A DNA stretch of 19,197 bases from Symbiodinium natans (GCA_905221605.1 CAJNDS010001426.1:1-19197), one strand, 5' to 3'; shown: positions 7,424 through 16,925, counted from the first letter of the stretch. Numbers and translations are program-made. Notes: generated from the letters alone by a model not told the origin.

Positions 7424-7987
7424 GGAAAGGGTAGGAACAACATTTAAGAGGTCAAAATTTGCCGGGATCCCCTTGGCACCGTGCACATGGCCTGCAAATA
7501 CCACACAAAACCGGAAAGGGTAGGAACAAAATTTGCCGGTCAAAATTTGCCGGGATCCCCTTGCATGGCACCCTGCAGAAGTCCTGCAAATACCACACAA
7601 AACGGGAAAGGGTAGGAACAACATTTGGGGGTCAAAATTTGCCGGGATCCCCTTGGCACCGTGCACATGGCCTGCAAATACCACACAAAACCGGAAAGGG
7701 TAGGAACAACATTTGCCGGTCAAAATTTGCCGGGATCCCCTTGGCGCCCTGGAAAAGTCCTGCAAATACCACACAAACAGGGAAAGGGTAGGAACAACTT
7801 CGCGGGTCCAAATCTGCCGGGATCCCCTTGGTGCCCTGGAAAAGTCCTGCAAATACCACACAAAACGGGAAAGGGTAGGAACAACATTTGCCGGTCAAAA
7901 TTTGCCGGGATCCCCTTGGCACTCTGCAAAAGTCCTGCAAATACCACACAAAACGGGAAAGGGGTAGGAACAACATTTGGGGGGGCA
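7423..7987. repeat. 87-bp tandem array, copy 1 (~6.4 units)
   Basis: Units read roughly gtcaaaatttgccgggatcc, ccttggcaccctggaaaag, tcctgcaaataccacac, then aaaacgggaaagggtaggaa and caacattt. The first and third units share the variant CACCGTGCACATGGCC; later units have CCCTGGAAAAG or CTCTGCAAAAG. The same family forms the larger array at 17320-18965 in the same orientation. Because 87 is divisible by three, a 29-residue periodic translation stays open on both strands. Confidence 0.9.
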
Positions 7988-8198
7988 AAATCGCAAGCCC
8001 TGCTCCCTAAGATTTGGTCCCTAAGATGTTAGGTTCAAGTTTTCCTCCAAAAAGCCAAATCGCAAGCCCTGCTCTCCAAAATGTTGGGTTCAAGTTTTCC
8101 TCCAAAGAGACAAATCGCAAGCCCTGGTCCCTAAGATTGTGGGGTCATTCTTTGCTCCAACGAGTCAAATTCACAAGTCCTGGTACCTAAGATTTGGG
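7987..8198 (+). repeat. 55-bp repeat array, forward-oriented part, copy 1
   Basis: About four units of caaatcgcaagccctggtcc, ctaagattttgggttcaag and ttttcctccaaagag run in this direction. At about 8198 the array flips into its reverse complement. Confidence 0.85.
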
Positions 8199-9093
8199 GT
8201 GGCTCTTTGGAGGAAAACTTGAACCCACAATCTGCGGGACCAGGGCTTGCGATTTGACTCTTTGGAAGAAAACTTGAACCCAAGTTTTTCGGGACCAGGT
8301 GGACCAGGGCTTGCGATTTGGCTTTTTGAAGCCAAACTGGAAGCCAAAATCTTAGGGGCCGGGGCTTGTGATTTGGCTCTTTGGAGGAAAACTTGAACCC
8401 CAAATCTTAGGGACCAGGGCTTCCGGTTTGCCCGCAATCTTAGGGACCAGATTTGGGTCTTTTGAGGAAAACTTGAACCCAAAATCTTAGGGACCAGAGC
8501 TTGCGATTTGGCTCTTTGGAGAAAGCTTGAACCCAGCATCTGCGGGACCAAGGCTTGCGATTTGGCTCTTTGGAGGAAGACTTGAACCCAAAATCTTAGG
8601 GACCAGGGCTTGTGATTTGGCTCTTTGGAAGAAAAATTGAACCCAAAATCTTAGGGACCAGGGCTTGTGATTTGTCTCTTTGGAAGAAAAATTGAACCCA
8701 AAATTTTGGGGACCAGGGCTTGCGATTTGGCTGTTTGGAGCAAAACATGACCCCACAATCTTAGGGACCAGGGCTTGCGCTTTGACTCTTTGGAGGAAAA
8801 CTTGAACCCAAAATGTTAAGCACCAGGGCTTGCGATCTGACTTTTTGGAGGAAAACTTGAAGCCAAAGTTTCAGGGACCAGGGCTTGTCATTTGGCCTTT
8901 TGGAGCAAGACTTGAAGCCAAAGTTTTAGGGAGCAGGGCTTGCGATTTGGTTTTTTGGAGCAAAACTTGAAGCCAACGTTTTAGAGAGCAGGGCTTGCGA
9001 TTTGGCTCTTTGATGTTCTTTGGAGCAAAACTTGAACTCAAAATCTTAGGGACCTGGGCTTGCGATTTGACTGTTTGGAGCAAAGAAATGACC
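8199..9093 (-). repeat. 55-bp repeat array, reverse-oriented part, copy 1
   Basis: About sixteen units of gcgatttggctctttggagg, aaaacttgaacccaaaatct and tagggaccagggctt repeat with a period of 54-56 bases (for example TTGCGA or TTGTGA at 8501, 8555 and 8610). They are the reverse complement of the units at 7987-8198. Near 8290-8345 two units are fused (gggaccaggtggaccaggg and gaagccaaactggaagcc), which points to internal deletions. Confidence 0.85.
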
Positions 9094-9097
9094 CCAC

Positions 9098-9700
9098 GAA
9101 ACCTTGAAAGAAAAGGTGCTCTTTGTTCACTCTCACCTTTCGTTCGTTTCATTTTCTGAACGCTTTAATTTGAGTATGAATATCTAATGTAATATGTAAA
9201 GAGGGGTGTCCAAGTTTTTTTTGAGTGTTTCGGGTGTCCTTTTCCTTTTTTGTAGCGAAATATTAAATATACACCCGCGCCGGAGATCTTGTTTTTGGAA
9301 ACCTTGAAAGAAAAGTGCTTCTTTGTCCTCTCTCACTTTCGTTCGTTTCATTCGGTATAAAGTAAATAATTTAGCATGTAGAAAGGGTTGTCCAAGTTTT
9401 TTAGAGTGTTTCGGGTGTCCTTTTCTTCCTTTTCTGTAGCCACCCACCTTAACAGGACACCCACACCAGAGACTCCGATTTTGGAAACTTGAAGGAAAGG
9501 CGCTCCCCTTTTTCCACCGTTGCCTTCCTGTCGTTCCTTGCGCAAGAGGCAATAAAAGAAAGAAATGATATTACATGTATCCAAAATTAGGGTGTCCTGT
9601 TTTTCTTTTCTGTAACAAGACCTACTTTTCACGGACACCCACACCGGAGACCTCCATTTTTTTGAACCCTTTGAAAGAAAGCAGGCCGAAGACTTAAGAT
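9098..9700. repeat. ~185-200 bp unit in three diverged copies
   Basis: The start word CCTTGAAAGAAAAGGTGCT and variants occur at about 9102, 9302, 9485 and (partial) 9669. Each unit holds a T-rich stretch with GTGTTTCGGGTGTCCTTTTC and, except the first, a downstream GGACACCC forming an inverted pair with GGGTGTCC. No convincing coding sequence was found; open frames on the minus strand are Lys/Arg-rich and repeat with the unit. Confidence 0.75.
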
Positions 9701-9703
9701 TTT

Positions 9704-9865
9704 CTGTGCTCCCAAAAGACAAATCGCAAGCACCGTCTTCCTAAGATTTTGGAGAAGGGGATGCTCCCAAAACACGCCCCCCAAGATTTTGGCAAAATGT
9801 GCTCCCAAAAGACAAGTCGCAGGCGCAGCCCTCCAAAAAATTTGGACAAGTTTATGCTCCCAATC
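9704..9865 (+). repeat. degenerate forward 55-bp repeat relatives, copy 1
   Basis: Words such as gacaaatcgcaagcaccgtc, ttcctaagattttgg and gacaagtcgcaggcgcagcc match the forward form of the 55-bp unit in scrambled, diverged form (ctcccaaaagacaaatcgc). They look like old units captured next to the CT-microsatellite module. Confidence 0.55.
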
Positions 9866-9934
9866 AGTTTTTCTTGTTAAAGATGAGTTTACATGTCTTC
9901 CTACCTTGTTCCTTTCTTCTTCCGGTTCGCTCGC

Positions 9935-9940
<6 letters not shown>

Positions 9941-9974
<34 letters not shown>
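9941..9974 (+). repeat. (TC)17 microsatellite, copy 1
   Basis: An uninterrupted TC dinucleotide run lies inside a C/T-rich stretch. The copy in the second duplicate (12701-12736) differs in length and carries a TCTA interruption. Confidence 0.9.
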
Positions 9975-9975
<1 letters not shown>

Positions 9976-9977
<2 letters not shown>

Positions 9978-10333
9978 CTCTCCATCTTTTTGCTTTTATG
10001 GGCGGCATGTCTTGTAGAATTGGAAGACGAGGAGGAGGGTGAACTACAAAGCAGAGATTTGCTGAAGCAGAGAGGGAGTGAGACACGGCGAGGCATAGAG
10101 AGAGAAGCATAGACCGTGGGAGAGAAAGGGTCTCTTGACTCTTAGCTTCCCCTTTCTCAAGTCCATATTAATTTTCTTTCTTGTGGAAAAGAAAGAGGAA
10201 AAGAGAAGAGAGAAGAGGAATTTACATGTTCTTCCTACCTTGTTCTTGTCCCTCCTTCTTCTCTCCCCCCTGACCCTGTCTCTTTTTCTCTCTATCTCCT
10301 CATTTTTCTGTTAAAGTGGTACGGGAAGGCGGA
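9976..10333. other. purine/pyrimidine-biased region, no gene seen
   Basis: GA-rich (10020-10130) and CT-rich (10135-10320) stretches alternate. The word TTACATGT(T)CTTCCTACCTTG occurs at 9887 and again at 10220, so the module is internally duplicated. No protein-like frame stands out. Confidence 0.5.
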
Positions 10334-10431
10334 TTGCCGGTCAAAATTTGCCGGGATCCCCTTGGCACTCTGCAAAAGTCCTGCAAATACCACACAAAAC
10401 GGGAAAGGGGTAGGAACAACATTTGGGGGGG

Positions 10432-11850
10432 CAAAATCGCAAGCCCTGCTCCCTAAGATTTGGTCCCTAAGATGTTAGGTTCAAGTTTTCCTCCAAAAAG
10501 CCAAATCGCAAGCCCTGCTCTCCAAAATGTTGGGTTCAAGTTTTCCTCCAAAGAGACAAATCGCAAGCCCTGGTCCCTAAGATTGTGGGGTCATTCTTTG
10601 CTCCAACGAGTCAAATTCACAAGTCCTGGTACCTAAGATTTGGGGTGGCTCTTTGGAGGAAAACTTGAACCCACAATCTGCGGGACAAGGGCTTGCGATT
10701 TGACTCTTTGGAAGAAAACTTGAACCCAAGTTTTTCGGGACCAGGGCTTGCGATCTGGCTCTTTGGAGGAAAAATTGAACCCACCATCATATGGACCAGG
10801 GCTTGCGATTTGGCTTTTTGAAGCCAAAATCTTAGGGACCAGGGCTTGCGATGTGACTCTTTGGAGGAAAACTTGAACCGAACATTTTGGGGACCAGGGC
10901 TTGCGAACTGGCTCTTTGGGGGAAAACTTGAACCCAAAATTTGGGGACCAGGGCTTGCGATTTGACTGATTGGAGCAAAGAATGACCCCGCAATCTCAGG
11001 GACCAGGGCTTGCGATTTGGCTCTTTGGAGGAAAACTACTTGGAACCCACAATCTTAGGGACCAGGGCTTGCGATTTGGCTTTTTGGAGCAAAACTGGAA
11101 CCCAAAATCTTAGGGGCCGGGGCTTGTGATTTGGCTCTTTGGAGGAAAACTTGAACCCCAAATCTTAGGGACCAAGGCTTCCGGTTTGCCCGCAATCTTA
11201 GGGACCAGATTTGGGTCTTTGGAGGAAAACTTGAACCCAAAATCTTAGGGACCAGAGCTTGCGATTTGGCTCTTTGGAGAAAGCTTGAACCCAGAATCTG
11301 CGGGACCAAGGCTTGCGATTTGGCTCTTTGGAGGAAGACTTGAACCCAAAATCTTAGGGACCAGGGCTTGTGATTTGGCTCTTTGGAAGAAAAATTGAAC
11401 CCAAAATCTTAGGGACCAGGGCTTGTGATTTGTCTCTTTGGAAGAAAAATTGAACCCAAAATTTTGGGGACCAGGGCTTGCGATTTGGCTGTTTGGAGCA
11501 AAACATGACCCCACAATCTTAGGGACCAGGGCTTGCGCTTTGACTCTTTGGAGGAAAACTTGAACCCAAAATCTTAAGCACCAGGGCTTGCGATCTGACT
11601 TTTTGGAGGAAAACTTGAAGCCAAAGTTTCAGGGACCAGGGCTTGTCATTTGGCCTTTTGGAGCAAGACTTGAAGCCAAAGTTTTAGGGAGCAGGGCTTG
11701 CGATTTGGCGATTTTGGAGCAAAGCTTGAAGCCAAAGTTTTAGGGAGCAGGGCTTGCGATTTGGCTCTTTGATGTTCTTTGGAGCAAAACTTGAACTCAA
11801 AATCTTAGGGACCTGGGCTTGCGATTTGACTGTTTGGAGCAAAGAAATGA
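10432..11850. repeat. 55-bp repeat array, copy 2, with orientation switch
   Basis: Forward units run to about 10644 and reverse units from there on, mirroring copy 1. The switch sequence (ctaagatttggggtggctct) is identical in both copies. Around 10740-11100 this copy holds additional units, including ccaccatcatatggaccagg, of which only the fragment TGGACCAGGG survives in copy 1. Confidence 0.85.
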
Positions 11851-11857
11851 CCCCACG

Positions 11858-12440
11858 AAACCTTGAAAGAAAAGGTGCTCTTTGTTCACTCTCACCTTTC
11901 GTTCGTTTCATTTTCTGAACGCTTTAATTTAAGTATGAATATCTAATGTAATATGTAAAGAGGGGTGTCCAAGTTTTTTTTGAGTGTTTCGGGTGTCCTT
12001 TTCCTTTTTTGTAGCGAAATATTAAATACACACCCGCACCGGAGATCTTGTTTTTGGAACCTTGAAAGAAAAGTGCTTCTTTGTCCTCTCTCACTTTCGT
12101 TCGTTTCATTCGGTATAAAGTAAACAATTTAGCATGTAGAAAAGGGTTGTCCAAGTTTTTTAGAGTGTTTCGGGTGTCCTTTTCTTCCTTTTCTGTAGCC
12201 ACCCACCTTAACAGGACACCCACACCAGAGACTCCGATTTTGGAAACTTGAAGGAAAGGCGCTCCCCTTTTTCCACCGTTGCCTTCCTGTCGTTCCTTGC
12301 GCAAGAGGCAATAAAAGAAAGAAATGATGTTACATGTATCCAAAATTAGGGTGTCCTGTTTTTCTTTTCTGTAACAAGACCTACTTTTCACGGACACCCA
12401 CACCGGAGACCTCCATTTTTTTGAACCCTTTGAAAGAAAG
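11858..12440. repeat. ~185-200 bp triplicated unit, copy 2
   Basis: This is the duplicate of 9098-9700, starting 2759 bases further on. Small changes include an added A in the run near 12140 and TGTTACATG for TATTACATG near 12328. Organisation into three units is the same. Confidence 0.75.
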
Positions 12441-12698
12441 CGGGCCGAAGACTTAAGATTTTCTGTGCTCCCAAAAGACAAATCGCAAGCACCGTCTTCC
12501 TAAGACTTTGGAGAAGGGGATGCTCCCAAAACACGCCCCCCAAGATTTTGGCAAAATGTGCTCCCAAAAAGACAAGTCGCAGGCGCAGCCCTCCAAAAAA
12601 ATTGGACAAGTTTATGCTCCCAATCAGTTTTTCTTGTTAAAGATGAGTTTACATGTCTTCCTACCTTGTTCCTTTCTTCTTCCGGTTCGCTCGCTCGT

Positions 12699-12700
<2 letters not shown>

Positions 12701-12736
<36 letters not shown>
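12701..12736 (+). repeat. TC microsatellite, copy 2
   Basis: This is the second-duplicate counterpart of the run at 9941, with one TCTA interruption near the start and a GCTCGCTC end. A third, related CT run lies at 13437-13463. Confidence 0.85.
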
Positions 12737-12739
<3 letters not shown>

Positions 12740-12995
12740 CGCTCTCTCCATCTTTTTGCTTTTATGGGCGGCATGTCTTGTAGAATTGGAAGACGAGGAG
12801 GAGGGTGAACTACAAAGCAGAGATTTGCTGAAGCAGAGAGGGAGTGAGACACGGCGAGGCATAGAGAGAGAAGCATAGACCGTGGGAGAGAAAGGGTCTC
12901 TTGACTCTTAGCTTCCCCTTTCTCAAGTCCATATTAATTTTCTTTCTTGTGGAAAAGAAAGAGGAAAAGAGAAGAGAGAAGAGGAATTTACAAGT

Positions 12996-13163
12996 TCTTC
13001 CTACCTTGTTCTTGTCCCTCCTTCTTCTCTCCCCCCTGACCCTGTCTCTTTTTCTCTCTATCTCCTCATTTTTCTGTTAAAGTGGTACGGGAAGGCGGAA
13101 TGAGATGAAGGCAGCGTCCTCCCCTGGAGGCACCTGCCCACAAAAAAAGGAGCATCAGCTTCC
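12996..13163 (+). repeat. fold-back element, left arm
   Basis: This arm pairs with 13506-13647 in reverse complement. Matching landmarks are accttgttcttgtccctcc, CCCCCTGACCCTGTC, tatctcctcat, TTAAAGTGGTACG, CCTGGAGGCACC and GCATCAGCTTCC. The left part of this arm belongs to duplication copy 2; the rest lies beyond the duplication end. Confidence 0.8.
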
Positions 13164-13505
13164 AAGAGATTTGCAGAAGGAGAGAGGGAATGAGACAACG
13201 CAGGGCATGGAGAGAAGCGTAGACCGTGGGGGAGAGAGAGCGAGAGGGCCTCTTGGCCCTCTTGGCTTTCCCCTTATCTCGTTCTCTGTTTAGACAAGAA
13301 AAAAAGGGAGTTTGCACCTTCTTCTCGCTCCTCACTCGTCTCTCTTCTCCACACCCCTCTCGCGCTCCTTTTTTCCCCCTTTTTCAGCGGGCTTGAGGAC
13401 AAGGGGTTTCCCCACGACCGCCCCACGCTGCACTCACTCTCTCTCTCTCTCTCTCTCTCTCTCGCTCTGTTTGTTCTTTCTTTTCTGAGAAGAACAGGAA
13501 GGGGT
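13164..13505. other. fold-back spacer with a third diverged copy of the GA-rich module
   Basis: The stretch gagatttgcagaaggagag, with gcatggagagaagcgtagac and ctcttggctttcccctt further on, matches 12822-12925 (cagagatttgctgaagcag, gaagcatagaccgtgggaga) at lower identity. It also contains a CT microsatellite at 13437-13463. No protein-like frame was found. Confidence 0.6.
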
Positions 13506-13647
13506 GGAAGCTGATGCTGGGTGCCTCCAGGGGGGGGACGTTGCCTTCCTCTCATTCGTACCACTTTAAAAAGAATGAGGAGATATAGAGAAGGAGTGAC
13601 AGGGTCAGGGGGAGAGAAGCGGGAGGGACAAGAACAAGGTTAGAAGA
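13506..13647 (-). repeat. fold-back element, right arm
   Basis: Reverse complement of 12996-13163 with small indels: the left arm has additional bases near 13140 and 13073. The imperfect pairing shows the two arms have diverged since the inversion. Confidence 0.8.
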
Positions 13648-13666
13648 GGCCATGATAGTACGACTT

Positions 13667-13694
13667 ACGTGACAGCAGCGTGCCCTCGTGGGAA
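13667..13694 (+). repeat. 28-bp direct repeat, left
   Basis: ACGTGACAGC-AGCGTGCCCTCGTGGGAA matches 13872-13899 at 24 of 28 positions. The pair brackets a fragment of the 55-bp repeat family. Confidence 0.55.
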
Positions 13695-13696
13695 CG

Positions 13697-13830
13697 TCAA
13701 GTTTTCCTCCAAAGAGCCAAATCAAGCCCTGGTCCCTAAGATATTGGGTTCAAGTTTTCTTCCAAAGAGCCAAATCGCAAGCCCTGGTCCCTAAGATTTT
13801 TGGGTTCAAGTTTTCTTCCAATCTAAGAAC
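13697..13830 (+). repeat. isolated 55-bp repeat fragment, forward orientation
   Basis: About 2.3 units of tcaagttttcctccaaagag and ccaaatcgcaagccctggtc are seen here, outside the main arrays and in the orientation of the shorter forward parts. Confidence 0.8.
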
Positions 13831-13871
13831 ATGTCTGGCGACCCCGAAAAGACATAGACTCCCAGTTTCCC

Positions 13872-13899
13872 ACGTGACAGCCTCGTACCCTCGTCGGAA
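13872..13899 (+). repeat. 28-bp direct repeat, right
   Basis: ACGTGACAGC-CTCGTACCCTCGTCGGAA is the partner of 13667-13694. The 68 bases before it are unique and include aagaacatgtctggcgaccc. Confidence 0.55.
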
Positions 13900-13921
13900 T
13901 GGGTTTGGTAATAACAAAACC

Positions 13922-14015
13922 CGAGTGCCAGCTTCCAAATAAACCCTATTTAAGCCACCCACCCCCCCCCCCCCGTGTGCAGCTTAAATAGGGTTTATTT
14001 GGAAGCTGGCACTCG
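13922..14015. repeat. 34-bp perfect inverted repeat around a C-run
   Basis: CGAGTGCCAGCTTCCAAATA plus 14 bases (13922-13955) is the exact reverse complement of 13982-14015, leaving a 26-base centre with a long C-run. The right arm overlaps the left end of the second terminal-inverted-repeat element. It therefore looks as if the end of one element lies head-to-head against another. Confidence 0.85.
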
Positions 14016-14087
14016 TGTTCACAAGAGGAAAAAAGGCCCCAAAACGTATACTTATTTACAAGAGCCAACTTCCAAATAGACCCTATT
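13987..14087. mobile_element. 101-bp terminal-inverted-repeat element, copy 2 (MITE-like)
   Basis: It shares core (ggccccaaaacgtatactta), length and C-run plus GTGTGCAGC flank with the element at 3963-4063. The left end AATAGGGTTTATTTGGAAG and right end CTTCCAAATAGACCCTATT are inverted repeats with one mismatch. The palindromic array B begins 25 bases to the right, just as array A follows copy 1. Confidence 0.6.
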
Positions 14088-14112
14088 TTAGGTCCTAGGG
14101 GGGGTCCCAGGC

Positions 14113-16920
14113 CTGAATTAAATATGAAGGCCCCGATTTAAATATGAATATTTAATTCTGGAGCTTCATATTTAAATTATTTAATTCGGGCCCGGGAATT
14201 AAATAATTTAAATAATTTAAATAATTTAAATAATTTAAATCCTGGAGGGGGGGGGGGGCGGGCCTCCTCCCGCAGGAGGAATTAAATAATTTAAATATGA
14301 AGGCCCCGAATTAAATATGAATATTTAATTCGGAGCCTTCATATTTAAATTATTTAATTCTTCCTGCGGGAGGAGGCCCGCCCCCCCCCTCCAGGATTTA
14401 AAATATTTAAATTATTTAAATTATTTAAATTATTTAATTCCCGGGCCCGATTTAAATAATTTAAATATGCAGGCCACGATTTAAATGTGAATATTTGATT
14501 CGGGAGCTTCATGTTTAAATTATTTATTTCGGGCCCGGGAATTAAATAATTTAAATAATTTAAATCCTGAAGGGGGGGGGCTTGCCTCCTCCCGCAGGAA
14601 GAATTAAATAATTTAAATATGAAGGCCCCGAATTAAATATTAATATTTAATTCGGGGCCTTCATATTTAAATTATTTAATTCCTCCTGCGGAGGAGGCCC
14701 GGCCCCCCCCCCCTCCAGGATTTAAAATATTTAAATTATTTAAATTATTTAAATTATTTAAATTATTAAATTATTTAAATTATTTAATTCCCGGGCCCGA
14801 CTAAATAAATAATTTAAATATGAAGCTCCCGAATTAAATATTCATATTTAAATCGTGGCCTTCATATTTAAATTATTTAAATCGGGCCCGGGAATTAAAT
14901 AATTTAAATAATTTAAATAATTTAAATAATTTAAATAATTTAAATAATTTTAAATCCTGGAGGGGGGGGGGCCGGGCCTCCTCCCGCAGGAGGAATTAAA
15001 TAATTTAAATCTGAAGGCCCCGAATTAAATATTAATATTTAATTCGGGGCCTTCATATTTACATTATTTAATTCCTCCTGCGGGAGGAGGCCCGGCCCCC
15101 CCCCCTCCAAGATTTAAAATATTTAAATTATTTAAATTATTGATATTATTTAAATTATTTAAATTATTTAAATTATTTAATTCCCGGGCCCGATTTAAAT
15201 AATTTAAATATGAAGGCCACGATTTAAATATGAATATTTAATTCGGGAGCTTCATATTTAAATTATTTAATTCGGGCCCGAGAATTAAATAATTTAAATA
15301 ATTTAAATAATTTAAATAATTTAAATAATTTAAATCCTGGAGGGGGGGGGACGGGCCTCCTCCCGCAGGAAGAATTAAATAATTTAAATATGAAGGCCCC
15401 GAATTAAATATGAATATTTAATTCGGGGCCTTCATATTTAAATTATTTAATTCCTCCTGCGGGAGGAGGCCCGGCCCCCCCCCCTCCAGGATTTAAATTA
15501 TTTAAATTATTTAACTTATTTAAATTATTTAAATTATTTAAATTATTTAAATTATTTAAATTTTTTAAATTATTTAATTCCCGGGCCCGATTTAAATAAT
15601 TTAAATATGAAGCTCCCGAATTAAATATTCATATTTAAATCGTGGCCTTCATATTTAAATTATTTAAATCGGGCCCGGGATTAAATAATTTAAATAATTT
15701 AAATAATCTAAATAATTTAAATAATTTAAATAATTTAAATAATTTAAATCCGGGAGGGGGGGGGGGCCGGGCCTCCTTTTGCAGGAGGAATTAAATAATT
15801 TAAATATGAAGGCCCCGAATTAGATATTCATATTTAAATCGAGGCCTTCATATTTAAATTATTTAATTCCTCCTGGGGGAGGAGGCCCGCCCCCCCCCCC
15901 TCCAGGATTTAAATTATTTAAATTATTTAAATTATGTAATTCCCGGGCCCGATTTAAATAATTTAAATATGAAGGCAACGATTTAAATATGAATATTTAA
16001 TTCGGGAGCTTCATATTTAAATTATTTAAATCGGGCCCGGGAATTAAATAATTTAAATAATTTAAATAATTTAAATAATTTAAATCCTGGAGGGGGGGGG
16101 GCCGGGCCTCCTCCCGCAGGAGGAATTAAATAATTTAAATATGAAGGCCCCGAATTAAATATTCATATTTAATTCGGGGCCTTCATATTTAAATTATTTA
16201 ATTCTTCCTGCGGTAATATTTAATTCGGGGCCTTCATATTTAAATTATTTAATTCTTCCTGCGGGAGGAGGCCCGCCCCCCCCTCCCCCCCCCTCCAGGA
16301 TTTAAATTATTTAAATTATTTAAATTTTTTTAATGTTTTAAATTATTTAAATTATTTAAATTATTTAATTCCCGGGCCCGATTTAAATAATTTAAATATG
16401 AAGCTCCCGAATTAAATATTCATATTTAAATCGTGGCCTTCATATTTAAATTATTTAAATTATTTAATTCCCGGGCCCGATTTAAATAATTTAAATTTTC
16501 GGGGCCTTCATATTTAAATTATTTAATTCCTCCTGCGGGAGGAGGCCCGCCCCCCCCTCCCCCCCCTCCAGGATTTAAATTATTTAAAGTATTTAAATTA
16601 TTTAATTTATTTAAATTATTTAAATTATTTAAATTATTTAAATTATTTAATTCCCGGGCCCGATTTAAACAATTTAAATATGAAGGCCACGATTTAAATA
16701 TGAATATTTAATTCGGGAGCTTCATATTTAAATTATGTAAATCGGGCCCGGGAATTAAATAATTTAAATAATTTAAATAATTTAAATCCTGGAGGGGGGG
16801 GGCCGGGCTTCCTCCCGCAGGAGGAATTAAATAATTTAAATATGAAGGCCCCGAATTAAATATTCATATTTAAATCGGGGCCTTCATATTTTAATTATTT
16901 AATTCCTCCTGCGGGAGGGC
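14113..16920. repeat. palindromic AT-rich satellite, array B (~320-416 bp units)
   Basis: The AT tracts are of the same kind as array A, but the linkers differ: CCCGGGCCCGA, TCCTGGAGGGGGGG-CCGGGCCTCC, CCTCCTCCCGCAGGAGG, and centres GAAGGCCCCGAATTAAATAT. The CCTCCTCCCGCAGG linker recurs near 14263, 14585, 14977, 15356, 15772, 16107 and 16808. Symmetric centres (for example 15389-15434, two 23-base arms around GA) alternate with asymmetric ones that read GGCCACG...GGGAGC in one direction or GCTCCCG...CGTGGC in the other. A short local duplication is visible at 16150-16265. Confidence 0.9.
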
Positions 16921-16925
16921 CCCCT

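Larger units (their letters stand above)
7888..10333 (+). repeat. segmental tandem duplication, copy 1 (2446 bp)
   Basis: The sequence from TTGCCGGTCAAAATTTGCCG to gtggtacgggaaggcgga is repeated head-to-tail at 10334-13099. The junction is direct: ...AAGGCGGA|TTGCCGG. It includes the end of the 87-bp array, the 55-bp repeat array, the ~190-bp triplicate and the CT microsatellite. Differences are mostly single bases and homopolymer lengths, plus missing 55-bp units in this copy. Confidence 0.9.
10334..13099 (+). repeat. segmental tandem duplication, copy 2 (2766 bp)
   Basis: This is a head-to-tail copy of 7888-10333, about 320 bases longer because it has extra 55-bp units around 10740-11100. 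At its right end AAGGCGGA continues into unique AATGAGATG sequence, whereas copy 1 joins copy 2 at that point. Other differences are single substitutions and small indels. The near identity implies a recent duplication or ongoing gene conversion. Confidence 0.9.

Noticed and set aside
6891-7447. Gly/Val/Trp-rich plus-strand and His/Pro-rich minus-strand frames
   Set aside because: They are translations of the GGT microsatellite and its linkers, overlapping in opposite directions.
7423-7987. CRISPR array
   Set aside because: Units are contiguous 87-bp tandem copies with no distinct spacers, in a eukaryotic context.
7289-7988. 190- and 118-codon frames over the first 87-bp array
   Set aside because: They exist because the period is 29 codons; shadow frames are open on the other strand over the same bases.
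8131-9152. Ser/Lys/Pro-rich minus-strand frames (KSQIASPGP-type repeats)
   Set aside because: They follow the 54-56 bp repeat and shift frame whenever unit length changes; no conserved reading frame across units.
9184-10112. Minus- and plus-strand frames with long Arg/Glu or Leu/Ser runs
   Set aside because: Generated by the TC/GA microsatellite and by the ~190-bp triplicate; present in both duplicates with frame-changing indels.
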